From CAYNEL01 sp964396225 (GTDB lineage: Bacteria; Patescibacteriota; Minisyncoccia; Moranbacterales; UBA1568): DNA of 18,422 nt. The position numbers and the translations under genes are program-made. The DNA is taken from the NCBI GenBank assembly GCA_964396225.1, contig CAYNEL010000015.1, forward strand, positions 1 through 18,422, read 5' to 3'. Positions 5,972 through 12,301 of the stretch are shown piece after piece (position 1 is the first letter of the stretch; every line of letters begins with the position of its first letter). The notes under the pieces are model-generated. The model was not told the origin of the DNA and made no database searches. It worked only from the letters and a program-made list of their open reading frames with translations.

Positions 5972-6553
5972 ATGGTACCGCCCGACCTTTCCCAACGTGC
6001 CGAAGCCGTGCTTTTCGCCGCCGGCGAACCGGTGGCCGTGAAGCATCTCGCGCGAGTCCTTGAGACCCCGGAAGCCGAGATTGCAGGAGCCTTGGACGCT
6101 TTGGCCGCCCGTCTGGAAAACGGAAGCGGACTCCGTCTCGTCCGAGCCAACGGAGCGGCCGAGCTGGTAACCGCACCCGTCGTCTCCTCGTCCGTCGAGG
6201 CGCACCTAAAGAGCGAGCGCCAGGGCGCCCTTTCCCGAGCGGCGCTCGAAGTCCTCGCGGTGATTGCCTATCGCGGCCCGGTCACCCGGAGCGAAATCGA
6301 GGCCATCCGGGGAGTCAACTGTAGCTTCACCCTGCGCAACCTCCTGCTCCGAGGCCTGATCGAGCGCGAGGAGCATACGGGCCGGGGCTACCTCTACCGC
6401 GTGACGTTCGATTTCCTTAAACATCTCGGATTGAGCCAGGCTTCGGACCTACCTGATTTCGTGGCGCTCTCGCGTGACGAACGGGCCCAAGCCGCCCTCG
6501 CGGCGTCGGCCGCAGCCGACGCTCGGCCACTCGACTCGGCCACGCCATCCTGA
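5972..6553 (+). CDS. scpB: segregation and condensation protein B
   Basis: A 193-residue partner of ScpA. It is built of two winged-helix domains and works as a dimer on the kleisin of the SMC complex. The ATG at 5972 gives MVPPDLSQRAEAVLFAAGEPVAVKHLARVL, matching the usual start of the first winged helix. The second domain carries ALSRAALEVLAVIAYRGPVTRSEIEAIRGVNCSFTLRNLLLRGLIEREEHTGRGYLYRVTFDFLKHLGL, the most conserved part of ScpB. Here SFTLRNLL replaces the more usual S.. ..L..LL..GLI pattern only slightly. A short Ala-rich tail follows LPDF. No Shine-Dalgarno motif precedes it. It forms an operon with scpA, and the carboxypeptidase gene starts 25 nt after the stop, so it may be part of the same transcript. 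Confidence 0.95.
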   Translation: MVPPDLSQRAEAVLFAAGEPVAVKHLARVLETPEAEIAGALDALAARLENGSGLRLVRANGAAELVTAPVVSSSVEAHLKSERQGALSRAALEVLAVIAYRGPVTRSEIEAIRGVNCSFTLRNLLLRGLIEREEHTGRGYLYRVTFDFLKHLGLSQASDLPDFVALSRDERAQAALAASAAADARPLDSATPS

Positions 6554-6578
6554 TCTCGTGACCCTTTCCTTGCCCACC

Positions 6579-7616
6579 ATGTCCCGATCACGCTTTTCCA
6601 CGTTCCTCCTGTCGCTCATCTTTCTCGGCACCCTCATCGGGGCGGCTGTCTGGGCGGCCAAGGAGCGTCTGCTTGCCCACGAGCTTGCTCTGGTCCTGGG
6701 CGAGGAGACGGCTGCGCCCTCCGTCCGGAACGAGACGGTCAAGCGCGAGGAACCGGTGTCGTTCGAGTCCCGCGTGGCCGCGGCCGAATTCCTGCCGGTA
6801 CCCGAACCGGACACCCCCGGCTTCGCGGCCACCACCGCCCACTCGGCTGTCATTATGGACGCCCATTCCGGGACGGTCCTCTACCAAAACCAGTCGGACC
6901 AGCCCCGCCAGATCGCCTCGCTCACCAAGATGATGACCGCCATGCTGGTCGTCGAGCGGGTCAAGGACTTGGACGAGTGGGTGACTATCGACGAGGAAGT
7001 GCTCCGGGCCGACGGCACGCGGGTCGGCTGTCCGCGTTCCGGTTTCTGTAACGGCGAGCCTATGGTTCCCGGTGAACAGGTGCGGGTGCGCGATCTCCTC
7101 AAGGCGGCCCTGATGAATAGTGCCAACGATGCCGCTACTGCTCTCGGCAAGTACGTCGGGGGCGGGAGCCTACCGGCTTTCGTGGACATGATGAACCAGC
7201 GGGCCGAGGAGCTCGGTCTCCAGCATACCCACTTCTGCACGCCATCAGGCCTGGAAATCGACGGCCGCGAGAGCGAATGCTATTCCTCCGCCTACGATAT
7301 TGCCCGTATCACGGCCCACGCCCTTCGCTATGACATGCTTTGGGACATTATGCGTCTGCCGAGCGACACCATCGTTTCGCGGAGCGGCCGCTTCACCCAC
7401 GAGATTTTCAATACTAACCAGCTCCTCGGCCTCTACCCCCAGCTGATGGGGACCAAGACCGGTTTCACGCCGCTAGCCGGTTACTCGCTCGTGGCCGTGG
7501 CCTATGATCCGTCCTACCGTCATCAGGTGGTGGCGGTCGTCCTGAACGACCCGTTTCGGTGGGGAACCGTGCGGGAGATGTTTGACTGGACGTTCGCACA
7601 TCACCGCTGGCGCTGA
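6579..7616 (+). CDS. D-alanyl-D-alanine carboxypeptidase (penicillin-binding protein 5 type)
   Basis: A 345-residue serine peptidase of family S11. It trims the terminal D-Ala from peptidoglycan stem peptides outside the membrane. Starting at the ATG 6579, the protein has a short basic N-terminus and one hydrophobic segment (about 6-27), which may be a membrane anchor or uncleaved signal. All three catalytic motifs are intact: S114-L-T-K117, S181-A-N183 and K293-T-G. The frame is open upstream to 6474, but that part overlaps scpB and would put charged sequence before the membrane segment. Unlike most family members it has two cysteine pairs (GCPRSGFC, and FC...ESEC further on) that could form disulfides outside the cell. 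The C-terminal PBP5 beta domain is absent: the protein stops soon after the catalytic fold. mraY follows. Confidence 0.93.
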   Translation: MSRSRFSTFLLSLIFLGTLIGAAVWAAKERLLAHELALVLGEETAAPSVRNETVKREEPVSFESRVAAAEFLPVPEPDTPGFAATTAHSAVIMDAHSGTVLYQNQSDQPRQIASLTKMMTAMLVVERVKDLDEWVTIDEEVLRADGTRVGCPRSGFCNGEPMVPGEQVRVRDLLKAALMNSANDAATALGKYVGGGSLPAFVDMMNQRAEELGLQHTHFCTPSGLEIDGRESECYSSAYDIARITAHALRYDMLWDIMRLPSDTIVSRSGRFTHEIFNTNQLLGLYPQLMGTKTGFTPLAGYSLVAVAYDPSYRHQVVAVVLNDPFRWGTVREMFDWTFAHHRWR

Positions 7617-7626
7617 TCAGCTGCCT

Positions 7627-7632
7627 TATAAT
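7627..7632 (+). promoter_or_regulatory. second candidate -10 box before mraY
   Basis: A perfect TATAAT lies 10 nt after the carboxypeptidase stop, but no good -35 or TG extension accompanies it. It could be a weaker or alternative start for mraY. Confidence 0.3.
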
Positions 7633-7648
7633 TAATGCCAATGACGGG

Positions 7649-7677
7649 TTGACAGCCGGCTGGCTTGGCCGCACAAT
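7649..7677 (+). promoter_or_regulatory. sigma-70-type promoter of mraY
   Basis: A perfect -35 TTGACA (7649-7654), a 17-nt spacer and -10 CACAAT (7672-7677, 4/6). The predicted start near 7684 leaves a leader of about 34 nt. This is the only perfect -35 box I found with a correctly spaced -10. Confidence 0.6.
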
Positions 7678-7717
7678 CCAGCCTGGCCGAGCAATCCTCG
7701 TTTACCCGATACCCTGT

Positions 7718-8821
7718 ATGCAAGTCGCCGCCATCACCACCATCCCCGAGGTCATCAACGTCTTGAAGGTCCTCATCACCGGCTTCCTGGCTTTCACCCT
7801 AGCCTTCGCCCTGACGCCTCTTTGGACGCACCTCCTCTATCGTTACCGGATCGGCATCAAGATCAAACAGACCTCGGTGGACGGTGAACAGCTCACCTAC
7901 GTGAGCCGGCTCCACGCTGGCAAGCAGGGGACGCCCACCATGGGCGGAGTCATCGTGTGGTTCTCAGTGCTCGTCCTCATCCTCCTCTCGCACTACGTCT
8001 TCCCGCTCGTCGCCGAATGGACGGGACAAAACTTCTGGGCGCGTCTCGATTTCTTCCGGCGCTCGCAGACCTGGCTCCCGCTCTTCTTTCTCGTGGCCAG
8101 CGGTATCCTCGGACTGTGCGACGACTGGATGAGCGTCCGGGGCTTAGGCACCAACAAGGGTGGTGGCATGCGTTTCGCCCAGCGCTTCTGGTGGCTCATC
8201 CTCATTTCTACGGCTGGCGCCTGGTGGTTCTATTCGAAACTCGAGTGGGACATCATCCATATCCCGGCGGTCGGGGATTTCACCATCGGCTGGTGGTACG
8301 TCCCCCTCTTCATGTTCGTCATCCTCTATACCGCCATCTCGTCCAATGAGACGGACGGCCTGGACGGGCTGAACGGAGGGGTGATGATGATGGCCTTCTC
8401 GGCTTTCTCGCTCATCGCCTTCGTCCACAACAAGGTCGACCTGGCGGCCTTCTGCGCGGCGGTGGCCGGCGCCCTCCTGGCCTTCCTCTGGTTCAACGTC
8501 CATCCGGCACGTTTCTTCATGGGGGACACGGGGGCCATGGCGCTCGGCACGACGCTCGGCGTGGTGGCCATGCTCACCAATTCCGCCATCGCGCTCTTCG
8601 TCATCGTCTTCATCTATTTCCTCGAATCCGGGAGCGTCGTCCTCCAGATGGCCAGCAAGCGCCTGCGCGGCGGCAAGAAGATTTTCTTGGCCGCGCCGCT
8701 GCATCATCACTTCGAGGCGCTCGGCTGGCCGGAGACCAAGGTAGTGATGCGGGCCTGGATCTTCACGGCGCTCACCGCTATCCTCGGCGTGATGCTGGCG
8801 GTCTTCGGGATGGGGGAGTGA
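7718..8821 (+). CDS. mraY: phospho-N-acetylmuramoyl-pentapeptide transferase (MraY)
   Basis: A 367-residue integral membrane enzyme. It transfers phospho-MurNAc-pentapeptide from UDP to undecaprenyl phosphate, making lipid I, the first membrane step of peptidoglycan synthesis. Motifs: GTPTMGG near 70; D135-D136 in GLCDDWMSVRG; the ETDGLDGLNGG block with D213 and D216; the NVHPARFFMGDTGAMALG block with D270; and H329-H330-H331 in PLHHHFEALGWPETKVV. Around ten hydrophobic segments are seen, as expected. The ATG at 7718 is preferred: the upstream in-frame TTG at 7649 is the -35 box of the promoter. It stands outside the usual division/cell-wall (dcw) cluster, next to a carboxypeptidase gene, with no other mur gene visible. 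Confidence 0.96.
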   Translation: MQVAAITTIPEVINVLKVLITGFLAFTLAFALTPLWTHLLYRYRIGIKIKQTSVDGEQLTYVSRLHAGKQGTPTMGGVIVWFSVLVLILLSHYVFPLVAEWTGQNFWARLDFFRRSQTWLPLFFLVASGILGLCDDWMSVRGLGTNKGGGMRFAQRFWWLILISTAGAWWFYSKLEWDIIHIPAVGDFTIGWWYVPLFMFVILYTAISSNETDGLDGLNGGVMMMAFSAFSLIAFVHNKVDLAAFCAAVAGALLAFLWFNVHPARFFMGDTGAMALGTTLGVVAMLTNSAIALFVIVFIYFLESGSVVLQMASKRLRGGKKIFLAAPLHHHFEALGWPETKVVMRAWIFTALTAILGVMLAVFGMGE

Positions 8822-8833
8822 GGCGCGGGCCAG

Positions 8834-8878
8834 CGATCGTCATTGATGAGATCGGATCCGCCCGTTTCTTTTTTTTGG
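8834..8878 (+). terminator. possible weak terminator after mraY
   Basis: CGATC (near 8834) can pair with GATCG (near 8850), extended by a short bulged TCA/TGA stem. A T-rich run with eight consecutive T lies at about 8869-8876. The stem is weak and the T-run is some 12 nt away, so efficiency is doubtful. Confidence 0.3.
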
Positions 8879-8886
8879 TTGGTCTT

Positions 8887-8895
8887 TGGTATGAT
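8887..8895 (+). promoter_or_regulatory. extended -10 promoter of pgk
   Basis: TGGTATGAT: a TGn extension and a 5/6 -10 box, 49 nt before the pgk ATG. The upstream T-rich stretch gives no clear -35. Confidence 0.5.
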
Positions 8896-8944
8896 GGATG
8901 TGATTGGCGCTGCAAGCCGTGACTAAGGAAATTCCCTCGATAAT

Positions 8945-10000
8945 ATGCACCTCCGGACCTTGGATCAAATGGACGCCTTCGGCAAGCGCATCCTCGTCAG
9001 AGTGGACTTCAACGTCTCACTCGACGAGGCGCGCAACGTCCGGGAACGCTACAAGGTCGAGGCTGCCCGCCAGACGGTGGACTATCTCACCCGCCTGCCC
9101 GGCACCAAGGTGGCCCTCCTCACCCATTTTGGCCGGCCCGAAGGCCGCCCCAACGACGCTTTCTCGGTGCGCCACATCGAGGACGATGCCGCCCGTATCC
9201 TGAAACGTCCCATCACCTTCGTTCCGGCCTGCGAGGGCGAGCCGGTGATGCAGGCCCTTGCCGCGATGAAGCCGGGCGAAGTACTGCTTCTCGAGAACGT
9301 CCGCTTCCATCCCGGCGAGGAGGGGAACGACATGAATTTCGCCACGCGTCTCGTCATGCCCTTCGATCTCTTTATCAATGAAGCGTTCTCAGTCTGTCAC
9401 CGCGACCAAGCGAGCGTCACGGCCGCGGCCCGGCTCCTGCCTTCCTGCGCCGGTTTCCATCTGGCCGACGAGGTGGAACACCTCTCGAGGGTGACGGCCA
9501 ATCCCAAACGGCCGGCGGTGGCCATCATCGGAGGGGCCAAGATCGAGACCAAGCTGCCCGTCATCCGGCTTTTCGAGGAGAAGTTCGACACCGTGCTGAT
9601 CGGGAGCAAGATCGCCGATGAGGCTATCGAGCAGGGGATGCATTTCTCCGACAAGGTGGTGATGCCGAGCGATTTCACCGGCCAGAAGCACCAGGACATC
9701 GGTCCGGAGACCATCACCGCCTACATCAAGGAGGTGCGGGAGGCGGCCACCGTGGTCTGGAACGGACCTCTCGGCAAGTTCGAAGAAAAACCTTTCGATC
9801 AGGGGACGGTCCGGCTGCTCGACGCCGTGGTCGGGAACAAGGAGGCCTTCAGCGTGGTGGGCGGCGGCGAAAGCGTCCAGGTCCTCGAGGAGCACGGCAT
9901 GATGGACAAGATTTCGTTCGTCTCGACCGGCGGGGGAGCGATGTTGGATTTCCTCGGCGGTGCGCCGATGCCCGGCCTTTCGGTTCTTGAAGACAAATGA
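8945..10000 (+). CDS. pgk: phosphoglycerate kinase, shortened
   Basis: A 351-residue glycolytic enzyme. It transfers the phosphate of 1,3-bisphosphoglycerate to ADP, giving ATP and 3-phosphoglycerate in the cytoplasm. Substrate-side motifs: RVDFNV, HFGRP, LLLENVRFHPGEE and NEAFSVCHRDQAS. Nucleotide-side motifs: GGAKIETKL (catalytic Lys region), VVWNGPLGKFE, VVGGGES and STGGGAMLDFLGG. Most bacterial enzymes have about 390-400 residues. Here the C-terminal domain is cut by some 35-40 residues between the LIGSKIADEAIEQG helix and DIGPETI, where a helix and strand normally sit. The usual GGGDS/T is GGGES, an Asp-to-Glu change at the Mg-nucleotide site. All core motifs remain, so it is probably active. 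The zinc-ribbon gene starts 4 nt after the stop. Confidence 0.96.
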   Translation: MHLRTLDQMDAFGKRILVRVDFNVSLDEARNVRERYKVEAARQTVDYLTRLPGTKVALLTHFGRPEGRPNDAFSVRHIEDDAARILKRPITFVPACEGEPVMQALAAMKPGEVLLLENVRFHPGEEGNDMNFATRLVMPFDLFINEAFSVCHRDQASVTAAARLLPSCAGFHLADEVEHLSRVTANPKRPAVAIIGGAKIETKLPVIRLFEEKFDTVLIGSKIADEAIEQGMHFSDKVVMPSDFTGQKHQDIGPETITAYIKEVREAATVVWNGPLGKFEEKPFDQGTVRLLDAVVGNKEAFSVVGGGESVQVLEEHGMMDKISFVSTGGGAMLDFLGGAPMPGLSVLEDK

Positions 10001-10004
10001 ACCT

Positions 10005-10268
10005 ATGGGAGACAGGCCGCGCTGCCAGAGCTGTGGGATGCCGGTGCAGGACGGATACTACGGCACGCGCGCGGACGGTTCGCCCGAACCGGAATACTGC
10101 CGGTTTTGTTACCAAGACGGTGCCTTCACCAATCCCGACCTTACCGCAGAAAGGATGGTGGAGCGCTCGGTCGCTTTCATGAGTGAGAATCTGGGGTATG
10201 CGGAGCCCGAGGCGAGACGCCTCTCGGAGAGCGTCATCCCCGGTCTCAAGCGTTGGCGGACCAAGTGA
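10005..10268 (+). CDS. small zinc-ribbon domain protein
   Basis: An 87-residue protein that matches a putative zinc-ribbon family common in bacteria. Two CxxC knuckles (C7-C10 and C32-C35) sit in the pattern CQSCGMPV...YYGTRADGSPEPEYCRFCYQDGAFTNPDLTAERMVE, followed by a helical part ending in LKRWRTK. As far as I know the function of this family is not established; a small metal-binding or protein-binding role is all that can be inferred. The start at 10005 is 4 nt after the pgk stop, and a strong terminator follows 15 nt after its own stop, so it is the last gene of the pgk transcript. No Shine-Dalgarno motif is seen. Confidence 0.88.
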   Translation: MGDRPRCQSCGMPVQDGYYGTRADGSPEPEYCRFCYQDGAFTNPDLTAERMVERSVAFMSENLGYAEPEARRLSESVIPGLKRWRTK

Positions 10269-10283
10269 AGACCTGAATAAAGA

Positions 10284-10310
10284 AAAAGAGGCTCAACAGA
10301 GCCTCTTTTT
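10284..10310 (+). terminator. intrinsic terminator after the pgk/zinc-ribbon genes
   Basis: AAAAGAGGCT (10284-10293) pairs with AGCCTCTTTT (10300-10309) around a 6-nt loop, and the T-run closes the element. The A-run on the left also makes it usable from the opposite strand. Confidence 0.9.
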
Positions 10311-10314
10311 ACTA

Positions 10315-10343
10315 TTGATTTATATCTGTTTTTGTGCTATTAT
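10315..10343 (+). promoter_or_regulatory. promoter of the lipoprotein gene
   Basis: -35 TTGATT (10315-10320), a 17-nt spacer and -10 TATTAT (10338-10343) with a TGn extension (10335-10337). It lies in a locally AT-rich stretch directly after the terminator, and the leader is about 46 nt. Confidence 0.7.
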
Positions 10344-10384
10344 ATGTTTTCGTACCTTTGACAACATCTTCCAACTCAGACCCG

Positions 10385-10392
10385 AAGGAGGG
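10385..10392 (+). promoter_or_regulatory. strong Shine-Dalgarno sequence of the lipoprotein gene
   Basis: AAGGAGGG ends 3 nt before the ATG at 10396 (AGGAGG at 10386-10391, spacing 4). It is the only full Shine-Dalgarno motif at a gene start in this window, and it fixes this start. Confidence 0.8.
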
Positions 10393-10395
10393 TTC

Positions 10396-10821
10396 ATGCG
10401 ATTTATAAAGTTTTTCGCAGTCATTGTTTTGGGTGCCGTTTTGAGTGTTTTGAGTGGTTGTATTAACGGTATTAACGGACCGTCGCCCGTCGGTACTCCG
10501 CGAGTATGGGGGAACGTCGGCACCCCGGGCGGTGCCAACGTATGGTTCAACGGGACGCTCGGTGGATGCGGCTACGACCAGACGTATCTGGTCAGGCAGG
10601 CGCATCTCCAGCGGGCTTTCGAAGCCCGAAAGGATGCATCCTACTCCCAGTCGTACCAAGATGGGAGTAGTGTCACGGTCCAGCCGGCGTTCCAGAGGGA
10701 GGGAGTCTGGATGCGTCGGTACACCCTCAACCGAATCTGTGACGGTCGGCTGAATCGAATGACTGGCCAGGTGGCCAGGACCGTACACTACGGCCGACCG
10801 GTTTGGGTGGTCGGATACTGA
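10396..10821 (+). CDS. small secreted lipoprotein of unknown function
   Basis: A 141-residue protein I do not recognise. The N-terminus is a classic lipoprotein signal: basic start MRFIK, hydrophobic core to residue 18, and lipobox L19-S20-G21-C22. The mature form would have about 120 residues and be attached to the outer face of the membrane. It begins INGINGPSPVGT and contains a near-repeated segment (VGTPRVWGN, then VGTPGGANVWFNGT, about 32-54). Two more cysteines (C58, C115) could form a disulfide. The rest is rich in Arg, Gln and Tyr. It is a single-gene unit with its own promoter, strong Shine-Dalgarno and terminators on both sides. The first ~25 codons are much AT-richer than neighbouring genes. 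This cassette layout and different translation signal suggest later acquisition, though the body has ordinary GC. Confidence 0.75.
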   Translation: MRFIKFFAVIVLGAVLSVLSGCINGINGPSPVGTPRVWGNVGTPGGANVWFNGTLGGCGYDQTYLVRQAHLQRAFEARKDASYSQSYQDGSSVTVQPAFQREGVWMRRYTLNRICDGRLNRMTGQVARTVHYGRPVWVVGY

Positions 10822-10836
10822 AATGAGGTTTGTTTG

Positions 10837-10876
10837 GCCCCGCGTTTGCAACAGCAGACGCGGGGCGCTTCTTTTT
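10837..10876 (+). terminator. intrinsic terminator of the lipoprotein gene
   Basis: GCCCCGCGT (10837-10845) pairs perfectly with ACGCGGGGC (10858-10866), 9 bp with a 12-nt loop, followed by GCTTCTTTTT. Confidence 0.9.
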
Positions 10877-10894
10877 CTAGAGCCAAAAAGCGCG

Positions 10895-10903
10895 TGATAT
10901 AAT
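10895..10903 (+). promoter_or_regulatory. extended -10 promoter of eno
   Basis: TGATATAAT: a perfect -10 with a TGn extension, 27 nt before the enolase ATG. There is no recognisable -35; that position falls in the T-run after the preceding terminator. Transcription would start near 10910. Confidence 0.7.
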
Positions 10904-10927
10904 GAAGCCGTAACCGGCTTCTTTTTT
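10904..10927 (+). terminator. terminator-like hairpin between eno -10 box and start codon
   Basis: GAAGCCG (10904-10910) pairs with CGGCTTC (10915-10921) around a TAAC loop, followed by six T (10922-10927). The start codon is 3 nt later. It begins right after the -10 box, so transcripts started at that box would contain only its right arm. Read-through from upstream would contain all of it and should stop. Confidence 0.65.
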
Positions 10928-10930
10928 GTT

Positions 10931-12190
10931 ATGTCCGAAATCATCCGCGTGGCAGGGAGGGAGATCCTGGATTCGAGAGGCAATCCGACGGTGGAGGTGA
11001 CGGTGGAACTGGACAATGGTCTCCAGGCGACCGCCGGCGTGCCCTCGGGAGCCTCGACCGGCTCACACGAAGCGCTCGAGCTTCGTGATGGCGACCAGAG
11101 CCGTTACGGGGGCAAGGGCGTCCGCCAAGCGGTCAAAAACGTGAACGAAACCATCGCCCCGCTCGTCATCGGAATGGATCCCTCCCAGCAGGCCAAGCTT
11201 GACCAGGCCATGCGCAAGGCCGACGGCACGGACAATAAATCTAAACTCGGAGCCAACGCCATCCTGGGCGTGTCGCTTGCGGCCGCCCGAGCGGCGGCGC
11301 TCGACCGAGGCGAACCGCTCCACACCTATCTCCGGAGCCTAGGGAAGTTCAAACCGACCAAGGACGCGTTTCCCGTTCCGATGTTCAATGTCCTGAACGG
11401 CGGCGAACACGCCGATTCCGGATTGTCCATCCAGGAGTTCAAGCTCGTCCCGCGCGGTATCGCCGGGTACGCCGAGCAGCTCCGGGCGGGCAGTGAGATC
11501 TTCCAAGCGTTGAAATCCCTCCTCCACAAAGACGGGTACTCGGTCGGAGTGGGGGACGAGGGCGGTTTCGCGCCGCGGCTCGAGAGTCACGCGGCCGCGT
11601 TCGAGACGCTGGTGCGAGCCATCGAGGCCGCCGGCTACCGGCCGGGCGAGCAGGTGTTCCTCGGCGTGGACGTGGCGGCCAATTCCTTTTACGACCAAGC
11701 CAATGACCGCTACGCGCTCAAACCCGAGGATGTCCAGCTGCCCCGCGAACAGCTCCTTGCCCTCTATCGTGAGTGGATGGCCAAGTATCCCCTCGTCTCC
11801 ATCGAGGATCCGCTCCATGAGGAGGACTGGGCCGGTTGGCGCGCCTTCAACGAGAAGGCGGGGGAGCGGACGATGCTCATCGGCGACGACCTCCTCGTCA
11901 CCAATGTCTCGCGCCTTGAAAAAGCGATCGAGGAAAAAGCCTGCAACGCCGTTCTCATCAAGGTCAACCAGATCGGGACGCTCTCCGAGACGTTCGACTG
12001 CGTCCGATTGGCCCAGAAGCACGGGATGAAGACAGTGGTCTCGCACCGCTCGGGCGAGACGTGCGACGACTTCATCGCCGACCTCGCGGTCGCCGCCGGA
12101 GCGGAATACATCAAGACGGGGTCGCTTTCCCGCGGCGAGCGGTTGAGTAAGTACAATCGCCTTCTGGCCATCCATGAAGACGTCAAATGA
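10931..12190 (+). CDS. eno: enolase
   Basis: A 419-residue glycolytic enzyme that converts 2-phosphoglycerate to phosphoenolpyruvate. Family landmarks: GREILDSRGNPTVEVTV at the start; the mobile loop GASTGSHEALELRDG; NGGEHADSGLSIQEF; catalytic E210 in GVGDEGGFAP; Mg ligands in LGVDVAANSF, SIEDPL and IGDDLL; catalytic K344 in VLIKVNQIGTL; SHRSGETCDDFIADLAV; and YIKTGSLSRGERLSKYNRLL at the end. The usual GGAHADNN is GGEHADSG here. Length is close to the family norm (about 420-430). The start at 10931 gives the standard N-terminus and has no Shine-Dalgarno motif. It is preceded by its own promoter overlapping a terminator-like hairpin. With pgk nearby it covers two steps of lower glycolysis. Confidence 0.98.
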   Translation: MSEIIRVAGREILDSRGNPTVEVTVELDNGLQATAGVPSGASTGSHEALELRDGDQSRYGGKGVRQAVKNVNETIAPLVIGMDPSQQAKLDQAMRKADGTDNKSKLGANAILGVSLAAARAAALDRGEPLHTYLRSLGKFKPTKDAFPVPMFNVLNGGEHADSGLSIQEFKLVPRGIAGYAEQLRAGSEIFQALKSLLHKDGYSVGVGDEGGFAPRLESHAAAFETLVRAIEAAGYRPGEQVFLGVDVAANSFYDQANDRYALKPEDVQLPREQLLALYREWMAKYPLVSIEDPLHEEDWAGWRAFNEKAGERTMLIGDDLLVTNVSRLEKAIEEKACNAVLIKVNQIGTLSETFDCVRLAQKHGMKTVVSHRSGETCDDFIADLAVAAGAEYIKTGSLSRGERLSKYNRLLAIHEDVK

Positions 12191-12198
12191 TAAATTTT

Positions 12199-12294
12199 AA
12201 ATTTCAAAAAAACATTTCAGTTTCAAACCCACGCATGTCACTTATTGCCGATCACACGTTTATTTTTGAAATTTGAAATTCACCCTTTGAAATT
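12199..12294. repeat. AT-rich island with repeated TTTGAAATT motif
   Basis: The nine-base motif TTTGAAATT occurs directly at 12265-12273, 12272-12280 and 12286-12294, and inverted at 12200-12208. A 12-base perfect inverted repeat (AAATTTCAAAAA at 12199-12210, TTTTTGAAATTT at 12263-12274) spans a 52-nt loop. This AT-rich stretch stands out in a GC-rich window. No clear promoter is visible in it. It could be a regulator-binding array, a weak terminator for eno, or a dispersed intergenic repeat. Confidence 0.6.
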
Positions 12295-12301
12295 GGCCCA
12301 T

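Noticed and set aside
7649..7717. TTG start for mraY adding 23 residues
   Set aside because: The TTG is the first triplet of a perfect -35 box, the added residues are not family-like, and the ATG at 7718 gives the normal N-terminus.
10358..10363. TTGACA as -35 box for the lipoprotein gene
   Set aside because: It is a perfect -35 match, but no -10 box lies 15-19 nt downstream; the start codon and Shine-Dalgarno occupy that space.
12245..12301. Upstream ATG for the PfkB-family kinase
   Set aside because: The extension would translate the AT-rich repeat island, while the conserved first strand begins right after the ATG at 12302.
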